A DNA stretch of 64,000 bases, from contig CM068547.1 of NCBI GenBank assembly GCA_035048495.1, forward strand, positions 34,728,502 through 34,792,501. Reading direction: 5' to 3'. The position numbers were made by a program, and so were the translations under genes. Positions within the stretch are counted from its first letter, which is position 1. Every line of letters starts with the position of its first letter. The notes under the pieces were generated by a model. That model saw only the letters and a program-made list of their open reading frames with translations. It ran no database searches and had not been told where the DNA came from. This DNA comes from Euptelea pleiosperma. Lineage: Eukaryota; Streptophyta; Magnoliopsida; Ranunculales; Eupteleaceae. Below, piece by piece: positions 35,209 to 47,200 of this stretch.

Positions 35209-38175
35209 TCACGACCCAAAATTTTGATATCTAGATCTGACCCCTTTCATACGGGTCGACCCGAATCTTTAATCAAGTTGTGGAAAAAGAGAACCATAAC
35301 TAAAAATTCAACCATAACCATTCATTAATAATTCTGAAATACTCTTAACATTTATCTCTTATTATGCCACACATCATTCTTTTCAATATTCAAAACGAAA
35401 TGCGGAAGCAAAATTTGTTAACGAAGTGAGGTAGTTAGCTGATGTTTCGATCGCTGGTTTCAATGGTTCATTAACCCACTGGTCTGAGAATATATACTGA
35501 TGATACTCAGGCTGTTTCTTCCTCCGTATCATTACCCATCCATCGTTGAGAATTTCAATAATGCCTCACTATGTGTACATCCACTCACTTTATTTTTATT
35601 TTTTTTTATTTTTTAGTTTGACCTCTTATTATAAACCGTCTGATTAATGGTTTGAATGTTACAGGTCTCACAACAAAATTTCACCTTCTGAATATCATAA
35701 TAATTAATGAAAAAAAATGATGAAGAAGAAGGGTACTTCTAGCCGACTAGGCACTATCGTGCTTGTCGAATCTGGCCTACACATTATAGCTAGGTTATTC
35801 ACCACCAATCGACATGACACTACTAGCGTACATTTCCAAGATATTGGGAGTTGGTTCGACCACGAGTCATCCCACCGTATAAATGATTCACATCTAGCCA
35901 TATGGTTTTAACGATAACGGGAGATTAGGGTCCATTCAGGTTATCCATAGGCTGATGCGGTGTTTCTTTGAATCCACCCTCACCACTGACTGTACCATCT
36001 TCAAATCTGGTCAGACTACGAACATATTTCAGTCCAATATGGATCAGTTAGTGGTAAGGGCCGCATCCAACCATACATCATCCGATTAGGTACCCACGAT
36101 CGTAAAATTATTTTCAGAAATTACAAGCATGCATCACCATACGTTACGAATTAATTACTCAATCTGGAAAGGTCTGAATTAATGATAATCAACACAACTA
36201 TCCATAGATCCTCAAAAATATTATAAGAAAGTAATGAAGGTTTACTTGAAATAAGAACAATAAACTTAAAGTGTCTCATTTCAGAAATTGATTATCATGC
36301 GGATTACATGACGTGACAATCCGTTATTAAAGGTGATATCCCGATGGGAGAGAGATAAGGAGGTCTAAACTTCCACCCCAAATCCATCGCACACTGTCTT
36401 CCTCTCCAAAATCGCCAACCATGTCACCGCCATCGCCTTCGAATGTTTCCCTTGGCACTTCATCATCTGAAATGTTTCGATTTACAAAATCGTGAGCCGA
36501 GGCTCAGTATTTCCACATGACAGCCACATGATAATATAGATCTCCCTACCCAAACGCATTTACTCATCATAAATGAAGATTTTGGAAATCAGCAAACAAT
36601 CAATGAACAATATGAGATGATCATATGCTGCACCCGCCTCCGCCTTTCCCCACCAAGGGTCCAAATTCCTACCAAGGGTATTCATAGATTCCCACCAAGG
36701 GTATTCATAGATTCCCACCAAGGGCATTCATAAGTTCCCACCAAGGGTTATGTCATTTGACCAACTATAATTCCCATGCACCCGAATGTAACAATCTTAT
36801 GATCAAGTTCAATGATTTCAGCAGCATACAATAATGATAAACATGATAAGCTCAAGTTCATATATTTGGCATACCACATGTAATCGTTCAAACAAAACTC
36901 ATATATACTATCATTTCACACACAAACTTTATCAAAACTTCACATAACATTCATGCATTTGACATACATATTCATTTCTGATTTGTAAACAGTTTCATAG
37001 ATAGTAGATCGTTTATTATTGTTGGGCGTACATACCTCTCCGGATTCTTGTGTACGTGTTGGGGCCGATTGATTTCCACGTTCCTCTAACGTCCTCCTTC
37101 TGCTCTTAACGTTTTCCTTTCTCCTTCTGAGAATTTTTGGCTCGTTTAGGAATTGTGGACAGTAGTCCTTTCCACTCGTCATGGTCCCTTCTTTAATAAG
37201 GTCTTCGGGTGATTGTTTATGGAATGTTCAAAGTCTGTGTTGCAGGTTTCCCTACATTGATAATCTAATTGGGGTGGGTTTTCTAAAAGGAGAAAGTTCT
37301 GGGTATTTCACAAGTCACCTTCCTAATTTTACACTAAGGTAGCTAGGCAACGTTAGGTGAAGTATCCTCACGGTCAACACCCATCTCCTATAGCATATTT
37401 CTAATCTTCTTTATCCTATTGAGATTTATTCCCATAGGTAGGGTATTTATTTATTTATTTTTTTCTTAACTGGTTAATTGTCTTGAGTCATATCTTAGTA
37501 AGGGAATATTTCAAATCTTTACCTATTTTAGTTGGGTGTAGGAAGTCTAATGCTTTATTTGATATGTTTTCAATCCTCGTAGGGAAATGCAAGGACGTGG
37601 AGGTTAGTGGGGTCCACACCGTTGATCAATCCGTTGGACATGTGTATGGTGTACCATGTGGAACTACATTAATTGTCCAAGTCCATTAACCTATGATTAT
37701 GAGGTGATCATTCATGGTATTGTCCTTCCGGCCTATGAAAGGTGGTACGGGTTATGGTCAGTGTGATATCGTGCTCTATGTCTCGTACTCCCTTATTGTA
37801 TCACTATACGTATCATCTATGGTTCCTTACGTGTTTCGTTTATCGTATGAAGATGTACCATCATCCTTAATTATTCGGTAGTTGACGTTTAGATCTCTAA
37901 GTTTTGATCGGCGATCATACACTGACCCTACTGATTATGAGGTCGGCTAATTTATGGTCGATATTATTGTATCACAGCATTTGAGAGGTTCATACGTGTT
38001 CGTGATTTATGATGGCATGTATGGTTATTAATGAACTACGGAGGGCATATATGCACATTAGAGAATGAAATCTTGAAGGAAAATGAAATGAAAAAAAGAA
38101 TATTTTTGAAATTACGAATGTGTCCCAGATAGAAATTTACTAGAATACCATTGAACAAAAGTTCAGGGTATTACA
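35209..38175. mobile_element. Nested insertion of about 3 kb, class uncertain
   Basis: It starts TGTCACGACCC and ends GGGTATTACA, weakly inverted ends. The flanks read across as one low-complexity stretch (CCACCACCGCCGCTG | TCATCGTCCACCACCACC). It could be an old LTR-like or DNA element. There is no recognisable protein. A tandem run of CCCACCAAGGG units lies inside it. The target duplication is not clear; GTCA occurs at both sides. Confidence 0.4.
36652..36752. repeat. Minisatellite, unit about 28 bp
   Basis: Four or five units of the type (A)TTCCCACCAAGGGTATTCATAG follow each other with small changes. They are non-coding and lie inside the 3-kb nested insertion. Confidence 0.75.
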
Positions 38176-38830
38176 GTCATCGTCCACCACCACCATGAGC
38201 TACCTCGCTGTCCATCACCACCTTGAGTACCATCGTCATCTGCAACAACCGTGCGCCACTTTCAGGTAAGGTTCTTACCTAATCTCTTCTCTCTTGCCTT
38301 CTTTCAATCTCTTGATTTGTTCTCTCTCACTATTTCGGAGTTTTTATTTTTTTTTATTTTTTTTGTTGTGAAGATGATTTATGGGTTTTCTTTGGGGTTG
38401 TTATGACGATTTTTTATTTTTTTTATTTTTTTGTTGTTGATTTCTGAGTTTGTTTTTTGGTGATCATCCTTAATTTCTAGGTTTTATTTTGGATGACGAT
38501 TCCTGGGTTTTTTTTTATTTTGGGTCAAGCTCAACGGACACATTTTCACACACGATTTCATAAAAAAAAAATCGCCAAGGGCCAATATATAAATTAGAAG
38601 TTTTGGAATGTGATGATTTTTGGCGAGGATGGTTTATATGTTGAGGAGATGACCCTCACAAAAATTCAAATCATTATGATATTCATAGCATGGTTTACAA
38701 GTTGAAGAATTATGGACCGTCTATTTTTTACCGTTAACTTGAAACCCACGTTTGATGGTGTTAGAAATTTCAGAATGGGTTGATTTTTTTGTAGGAGTGA
38801 TCTATATGGTGATGATATCATCCTCACCAA

Positions 38831-39090
38831 AAATCAGCCATTGATTTATCTTTGTTTTTTTTTTTTTTTTAATGGAAGAAGTAATGATTTATAAAGCTAA
38901 TAGCTCACCAAAACTCAGCAATTGATTTTTATCAGTAGAAGTAATCGGGCATTGATTTTTATTGGTAGAAGTAATGGCTCACCAAAAATTAGCCATTGAT
39001 TTATCTTTTTTTTATTGGTAGAAGTAATGATTTATAAAGCTAATGGCTCACCAAAAATCAGCCATTGATTTATCTTTTACATTTATCTCT
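38831..39090. repeat. Irregular tandem repeats with CCATTGATTTATC
   Basis: Units built from GGCTCACCAAAAATCAG, CCATTGATTTATCTTT, ATTGGTAGAAGTAATG and ATTTATAAAGCTAAT recur three times with variable spacing and T-tracts. More isolated copies of CATTGATTTATCTTC follow to about 39425. Repeat slippage within the larger element is the simplest reading. Confidence 0.65.
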
Positions 39091-40120
39091 GTCATCTAAA
39101 TGAGACATCCAACTATAGAATATAGCAGTCAAGGCATCAAATACCTCAGTCATTGATTTATCTTCCATGTGCATATCAATGGTCTTTCTACATACTAAAT
39201 TATCGGTTAATGTTTTATTTTCTTTAAGGCACTTGTTCCATAATTGATGAAGTGTATAAAAGCACGTTTGCTCATGCTTTTCTGGTTGACGTTAAAGATT
39301 GTGGGAGCCTATCTAATCTTTATTTATTCTTTTATTGTTCTAAAGTTTTGGCTACTTAAAACCAAGTTTCTGGATGCTTATTGTGGTTGTAGTGATTGAT
39401 TTATTAGCCATTGATTTATCTTCTATGTGGGTACACCAAAATTGTGTGTAAAAATATGTGTCCGTTGAGATTAAAGCCTCATGTATATCCACATGGAAGA
39501 TAAATCAATGGCTGATTTAAGGTGAGGATGATCTCCTCATCATAGTCACCCTCCATCCACTTTTGTAAATTGGATCGAAAGCCTCACCTTTGCATCTTTA
39601 ATACGTTTCACCACATTGGCATTTGATACATCTACAAGCCAACTCTAAGAACTGACACGCTTGAGCTGGTTGATTTGGTTTAGAAAAATACCAATGAGAC
39701 ATGTTCTAGCTATTAGTTAGTCATGGGTGGTGATGGGGTGGTACTTTTGGCTCTCCAGAGGCACATGGTGGCAAATAACTAGCTTTTAGACATTGTTTGA
39801 TTGTATTTACCAAACAGACTTAACACTTAATAATGGCAAATATAACAAAATGCTAATTTTCAGACATTTCTGGTTATGTTTACCAAACAGACTTAACACT
39901 TGTTTTTAGATTTCAGTAATTTTTTCAGATAGTTTACCAAACAATTTTTTCAGACCTTATATTCAGCACTTTAAGATTTCAGATCTCATATTCAGCACTT
40001 TAAGATATCAGACCTTAAAATAAGTTTTACCAAACGCCACCTTAGTTTTAAACTTTATTACAATTATGGGCTATGCTTCTCAACAAAACCTCATGACTTT
40101 TTAAAGGTCAAAATTGTCTT

Positions 40121-40645
40121 TTTTATTTCTAAAGTTCAACCACATAGGGTGTTTATTCTATTTATCTTACAAAATTGACCCGGCAATCTTTTTAAGAACT
40201 TAATTTTTTATGACTAATAATGAAGTACAAAAGAGTAATTTTTGTTGATTAAATAAATTTTCTATTATATAAAATTTAATTCAATTACTTAAGCATCACG
40301 ACATCGTGCGTGCCTTTTGCTAGTAAAAATAATAAATAATTATTTTATTTTTTGAGAGTCGGAGAAAATAATAATAATAATAATAATCTAATATTTATTA
40401 GAAGAAAAAAATGTGTGATTGGTTGCTAATTGGAGAAATTAAAAAGGTGAGGGACCACCATTTAGGTTGGAACTTGGAAGGAAGCACGAAGGTTAAAAAA
40501 TAAAAAACATTTGTGGGGCATTAGTGCTGTCCACCCCAGGAATACATCCTCCATAAGTCAATCCAAGCGAGATTATGGACCGTAGGGAAGGGAGGAGGTT
40601 ATTCTGAGGCTGACATTGTCTCAACGGGTTGTTCGTTGATGCATG
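40121..40645. other. Intergenic, nothing recognised
   Basis: AT-rich DNA with an AATAAT run at about 40370-40386. No gene or clear element. Confidence 0.4.
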
Positions 40646-41018
40646 CTTCTGTGTCAAAATTTTGATTCAGAGGTCCCTCAAATTGCAACATATTAGACTC
40701 GTTCCGGCCCACTTGCCCCCTAAATGTTTGGCCCACACTATGATACACCTACAAATAAAAAATCAACGTGATTGGTGATTTATAGCCATAGGATTTGAGC
40801 ACTTTTTCATCATGGGCTTAATGAGCCGACCTATGTGTTGGTTCCAAGCCCATAATCAAAAGTGAACAAATCCAATGGCTAGGAATCACTAATCACAATG
40901 ATTTTTGGTGTGTAGGTCCACCAAGATGTGGGGCAAACATTCAGTGTGCCAGTGGACCCGAAAGAGTCTACTATATGGCAAATTGAGGGACTTCTGCGTC
41001 AAAATTTTGATACAGAAG
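40646..41018. mobile_element. MITE with about 41-bp inverted ends (CTTCTGTGTCAAAATTTTGA)
   Basis: The left arm CTTCTGTGTCAAAATTTTGA...GAGGTCCCTCAAATTGC pairs with the right arm GCAAATTGAGGGACTTC...TCAAAATTTTGATACAGAAG. The interior is the clearest copy of the shared core: GTTTGGCCCACACTATGAT, ATTGGTGATTTATAGCCAT, ATCCAATGGCTAGGAATC and GTGTGTAGGTCCACCAAG. It ends 267 bp upstream of the WAT1-like start codon, so it lies in that gene's promoter. Confidence 0.72.
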
Positions 41019-41285
41019 TCTGTATCATAGATTTTTCCTTGTCTCAACCGTAGACAACCGAAGGCAGCCTGACAGAGAGAGAGAAAGAGATGGAAGGAAG
41101 ACTATACACGTTCTCTTGTCTAATGGAGTCTAATCTTCAGAGTCTTAATTAAATAGATAGATATGACATATGAGATGAGATATTTACTTCAATGAAATGG
41201 GTTTTCATTATATAAATCCAGTGATCAATGAGGCAAAGCAGCAGAGCAGAAGCAGAAGCCGAAGCCGAAGCAGAAGCCGGAGCAG

Positions 41286-44200
41286 ATGGCTGGTAGCAGC
41301 GGAGGAGGGGAGAATAGAAATAGAGAAACATGGAAGGCGCATGGGGCAATGACGATGGTGCAGATTTTCAATGGGGGATACCACGTCATAACCAAGGTGG
41401 CTCTCAATGCCGGCATGAATCAGGTCGTCTTCTGCGTATTTCGTGATGTCCTTGGCCTCTTCATCCTCCTCCCCCTGGCCTACTTCCGGGAGAAGTCAGT
41501 ATTCAATTGCACCATTAATTGATCACTCACTACCTTTCTATCTATCAATCTATCTGAATCTGCTACGTCATATGCTTCTTTTGGTCTGCTTCAATTCAGA
41601 AAATCTACATCTTTTACCAGCAATTGTGACACTTATGCCCTCAATCAACTATGTCATATTGGATAATAAAAAGATGTATATGTGGAGCTTATTACATAGT
41701 TGATAATGCTAATTATCTGAATTGTTGACTGCAACTATACTTCTACCATTTGAATACAATTTCTGTAAGTTTTAGGTTTTAATTGTCCCTTTTACAATTT
41801 TCTCATGTTTGATCTCTTCATGCTAAAGCCTTATTCACCAGAATGTTTGTGAGTACCTAGCAATTTAACATACATTGCTTGTTCTTTTTTAATTTTTTTT
41901 AGTCTACCATGGTATGATGATTGCTTTGTTTTTCCTTCTTTGTAGAAGTGTTCGACCACCGATAACTAGACACTTCCTCCTCTCCTTCTTTTTTCTTGGG
42001 TTAACTGGGTAAGCCTATACATTTACAACTTGAATTTGATCTTTAATACATTATTTTCTACATAATGGTTAGAATCAAAAGCACATCCCCTTGACTCATC
42101 TACATGGTTTTATTATTAACTTTTGTATAGGATATTTGGCAACCAGCTTTTATTTCTAATCGGTCTTAGCTACACAAATCCTACTTATGCTGCAGCCATA
42201 CAGCCTGCAATACCAGTCTTCACATTTATTTTGGCTGTAATAATGGGGTTAGTTTGATTGGTTTCTATTTGTCTTTGATTCATCGCTACCAATTTAACTT
42301 TCTTTTTTTCCTTTTTTACTTGTTTAATATCATGTATAAAATTTAACTTTCTTTTTCCTCTATACTTAATATACCCATGCAGTACAGAAACTGTTAATTT
42401 GCTCAGAATTGAAGGCCAGGTGAAGGTTGCAGGCACACTCATCTGCATTTCTGGAGCTGTATTAATGGTTCTGTTCAGAGGTCCAGTTCTATTTGGGTTC
42501 AGTGAATTGGGGCTCGCAGCAGAAAACAAGATAATTGTGAATGCTCAATCAGAGCCTGCTGGATGGTTAATATCTAGTTTGATGGAGTTTGGGCTGACAA
42601 GGTGGAACATTGGTGTGTTGTGCTTAATAGGAAACTGTATGTGCATGGCACTTTTTCTAGCCATACAGGTATTGGATTCATTTTACTTTAAGGTCATTCC
42701 ACCTTCGGTTAAGACCTTTTGAGATAATAGCTGCAAAAATGTGATTGCGATTTAATAGTAGATGGTATTTAGGAGGGTGTAATTTGTAATTCTAAGCTAT
42801 TACTCTACTATTTCAGTTAAGTGATGAGGATGAACTTCAAAATTAAAACATAGGATAGATTTTCAGGGTATATGTCAACAGAATATTTCACACAATCACA
42901 CGTTGTAGTTTAGTTAAGTAAATGAAACTGATTGACTTCGGTTAATGGCTTGACCAAACTCAACGATGGAACACTCTTGGTTTCATCCTGTAAACTTGGT
43001 TAAGAGTGTTCCATCTGTTTTCTGTGTTTCTCTTAAGGTGTTCTCTTAATTAACTGCAAGTACTTGGTTAGATAGGGATATTGTAATCTTGTAGTCCTAC
43101 AGAATTACTCGGGAATAGCTTGAGAGGATTTTAGTGCATATCCATACAATATATCCTGTGATCTTTTTAAGAATTAGAGAATTGTTTACTGTCTTTGGCG
43201 GGGCCAGGCTTTGGAATGTGTAACAAATGGAAGACCTTCAGGCTCCGGAAGCCTATATTTACATTGGAGGATTATTCATTGTCTTTGAAATGTGGAAGAG
43301 CTGGAAAAATTTCAAGCTCCGTAAGCCTATATTTACTCTTATGGTATCGGGCTACTAACACTAGTTGGTGTATTTCAACATCTTACCTTGGGTACGAAGG
43401 TAACATTAGATCTGAAAAACAAACCTAAGAATGCAAGGACTTAAACTGTTTTCTTAGGACGGGTTATTGTACGCATGCATGGTTGTTAAATGCATGCTGA
43501 TAGAGTGTGGATATTATTTTTTTAACGCTTAGTTGAATGAGTATTGTGCTTGGTCGGATTGCTTTCAACAGTGAGTTATATCTCAGAAGTCTGGTTGGAT
43601 GGTTTCCTATGGATCGTAAAATTCTTACAACCAGGTTCCCTCTCAAAATGCTATACTTGGCGTTCTATTTTTTTGAGGAATTTGTTAAATGTTGGGTTAT
43701 GTTTTTTTTGATAAGTTTAAATTATCATTAAAAGCCAAACAATTATAGAAAGATCAGTTCAAGAGGTTGAGATGACCTACTTTAACTACATCCATGCAAA
43801 ACATTTAAGAAAGCTAAGAATAATTACAAGAAAATCAAACATCTCTCGAACACAAAAGCTCCCACCGGAATACGAAATCTTCGAAGAATAGCCCTCTGCA
43901 TTCTCTTAATAACTTGGACCACAAAAATAAACTCCCCTTGATGGATAACACGATAAACGCCACTTTTTCACTCTTTCCTTCAAATACTCTCTGATTTCGC
44001 TCCTTCCAGAGACCCCACACAATCGCTAGAGGTAGCATCTACCACAAAATTCTCCCTCTAGATGAAAATGCTTTAACCTTCCAATTATTCAGGAGTTTCA
44101 TCAAGGAATTCGGCATAACCCACTGCATCCCAAACTCCGATAGGAAGGAAGACTAGACCTCCCTTGCTACATCACAATGTAACAAAAGATGATTAACTGA

Positions 44201-47200
44201 TTCTCTATGGTGCTTACACATTGAACAATAGTCGATAATCATGATTCCTCTTGATCTCAACTTATCAGTTATCAGGATTTTCTCCAACGAGGCCTCCCAT
44301 ACAAAGAATGCAAGTCGGAATTTTGGATCTCCAAACCAGAACATCGGGGTAACTAATATCATCTGAACACTGTAACATATCATAAAAGGATCTCACCGAA
44401 AATGTCCGTTCTTTGGTCCAAATCCACTGACGTTTATCCTGATTGCCAATCCTCAATTGAACATCCTGCAAACGGCCGAGCATTCTAACCAGGGGTTCAA
44501 TCTCCCAAACATTAAGGTTACGTTTGAATCCGAAATTTCATCCCATTGATTCCCCTTCCCCGTTATGACAGTCCCTGATAAACCAAGACTTTCTCTCGGA
44601 AAGATAATAAAGGTCTGGATATTCCATCATAAAAGAAACTTCACCGCACCATGTATCCTCCCAAAATCTAATTCTGTTTCTAGAACCCACACAAAATCGA
44701 ATATTTCAAGAGAAAATCTCCAAAATCTTCATAATACCTCTCCAAATATTGCAACCATATGTGCCTCGAGCCATTCCACTAATCCTGTTGTAAATAAGGT
44801 TGTAACCAATAGATGAAGGTTGTAGAGAGAAGATGGAAAAAGTGTAATGGACGCGGAAGGTGGAGAAGGAGATTAGGGTTAGAGCTTAGTTGTTAAGTTC
44901 GGATACGACAAAAGTTCGAGGCGTGAAAAGTTCGAGTATTATTCGGTTATTATACAAAAATTCGGGGTTAAAAATTCGATGATCGGCAATAGTTCGCAAT
45001 TGTATTTATTCGTGTTTAATTCGATTATGATCTGAAAATCCGGTGTTAAAAATTCGTCACATATATAAGTAAATATATAGGTGTGTAAGATAATTGTATA
45101 TGCAATTAGATAAGTAGAGATATACACACATACATGCAGAGATATGTATACAAACATACATGCCGCACTAGAACAAAATTTTCTAGGCATCTCCAATTCT
45201 ATACGTTATGTTGGTCCCAAACTTATAACGATATGCTTTTTAGCTTTTCCATAATGGCTGAAACCTCCATTTTTTGAACTTCAAGAGGAAAAATCTGAAC
45301 ATTGTTGGCAGCAGGGATTGATGTTGTGAAAGACTGAGGATGTATCCAAGATGAACCTGGGCTAGGCTGCTGGAAAAAGGGATCAATGGCCAACTACTCA
45401 ATAAAGTGCTTGTGTGGGATTGAACCTATATTCCTCCCACAAGGGAAGGGTATATGATAACCAACCGAGCTAAGTGGTTAGTTCAATCAACCACCTTGAC
45501 CTAGCTGGGCTGCTGGAGTCACTTGGCTCAGCTCTCAACTTGGAATGGGCCACCAGCCCTTGGTGAATATACACACCAAAAAATCAGCTTGAGTGATGAT
45601 TTTTTGCCGTTGGATATAATACCTAAAAACCATGCTTGAAATCTGACGACTAGAATCACTCTTAAAAAGAGTTACAATCGAATGCTAGAAAACCAATTAG
45701 GGTAACTTTTGGTCTGTCCATGAAGGGTTGGAGTCGGTGGAAGGATACCATCTACCGTTGAGTTAGATGATGGTGTTGCAAAGGAGAGAGAGAAAGGATA
45801 TCATCTCACCCTGTTGAGACAGAGGATGGTGTTGTAGTGTAGAGAAAAGATACCATCTAACCCTGTTGAGACAGAGGATGTCGCAGAGCTAACCCTCAGA
45901 TGGAGACGAAGGGGGGGAGTGACTGTTGTGGGGATTGTGGTGCGGGTAGGGTGGAGACGAAGAAAACAAATTGATCTGGGTTTTAGGGCTTTTTTTTTCT
46001 CCTGTTATTTTTTTTTTCTTCAACCGAACAAAAGGGCCGACTTATTTGGCTACACGTATAAACGCGTTTTAATCGATGGATCTAAATGATTCGCGAATAA
46101 TTCCGAATCTTTGAAAGATTCGCCCATTTGATTCGGCTACACTTAGAAAATCATTTGTTCGCGAATTATTCGCGAACTTGGCAACTAGGGGTTAGAGAGA
46201 GAAGTTGTGGGAAGAGGAGACTCTCACACACTCTATATATATATGATGGGGAGAAACCCTACAAAAGATTAACACTATTCACGTGACACTGTTCATGTGG
46301 TAATTCATGTGACACTATTCACACAACACTATTCATGTGAATAGTGAAAACCCAAAAAGAGCTCTACGTGGGAAGTGGGACGCAACCCACTTGAGACACC
46401 CATGTGGGTCTATTACGTAAACTCCAACACTCCTCCTCAAGCTGGTGCGAAGATATCCATCATGCCCAGCTTGCTAGTCAAGGTATGAAGAATAGACTTG
46501 TTTACCCCCTTTGTGAGTATGTCGGCAACCTGTTCCTGTGTTCTCACATACGGAGTACAAATCAATCCTTGTTGAAGTTTCTCTTTGATGAAGTGATGAT
46601 CAGCTTCAATATGCTTGGTCCTATCATGCTGGACTGGGTTATGAGCAATGCTGATGGCGGCTTTGCTGTCACAGTAGAGGCTCATCGGCTCTGTCACCTG
46701 GAGTCCCAGTTCCTCAAGCATGGTCCTCAACCAAAGGAGTTCGCACACACGATGTGCCATAGAGCGAAATTCTGCCTCTACACTGGATCGAGCTACAACA
46801 GGCTGCTTCGTGCTTCGTCAAGACACAAGATTTCCTCCAATAAGGGTACAGTATCCTGACGTAGACCAACGATTAGTAACTGAGCCTGCCCAATCTGCGT
46901 CAGTATATGCTTCTACTCTAAAGTGTCAATGTTGTCCAAACAGTATTCCACGACCTGGAGAGCCCTTGAGGTACCGACGAACTCGGTGAACTGCCTCAAG
47001 ATGTGATGACCGTGGTGCATACATAAACTGACTGATAACACTGACAGCGTAAGCAATATCCGGACGGGTGTGTGCCAAGTAGATCAGCTTGCCAACCAAT
47101 CGCTGAAACATAGCGACATCCTCAAGGGTGCCACCCTCCTCAAAATTCAGCCGATGGTTCTGATCAATTGGAGTCTCTGCTGGTCGAGCTCCCAAATACC

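Larger units (their letters stand above)
34879..40042. mobile_element. About 5.2-kb insertion with Harbinger-like ends, itself carrying a nested insertion
   Basis: Relative to copy 1 of the surrounding duplication (CTCTTAGTTTTAAAC), copy 2 is opened after CTCTTG by DNA starting GGTGGCTTTAAAG and ending CAAACGCCACC, then TTAGTTTTAAAC. The short inverted GGTGGC ends and a TTG/TTA flank pair fit a PIF/Harbinger-type element with one worn target copy. Both ends hold GTTTGGTAAA / TTTACCAAAC words. No transposase was recognised. A separate insertion of about 3 kb seems nested at 35209-38175. Confidence 0.55.
33700..40120. repeat. Tandem duplication whose copies each carry a private insertion
   Basis: Copy 1 is 33700-34525; copy 2 starts at 34526 (AGAATGTGCC in both) and ends about 40120. 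Shared phrases run in the same order: GGTTTACT, AAGGAAAAGAAAAGGGTAAT, GAGAACCATC, TTTAGAAATCGTTGTTTTTG, TCTGGTCATAAACAATAATT, AGTTACTTGGTGT, GAGTGT(T/A)CTCTT and AGTTTTAAACTTTATTA. Copy 1 alone has the 375-bp MITE at 33847; copy 2 alone has about 5.2 kb inserted from 34879 to 40042. Without the insertions both units are about 430-440 bp. Confidence 0.75.

Noticed and set aside
36652..36752. CRISPR-like direct repeats
   Set aside because: No unique spacers of constant size; a minisatellite in plant DNA.
46404..46859. 151-residue plus-strand frame as a gene
   Set aside because: Antisense shadow of copia RNase H.
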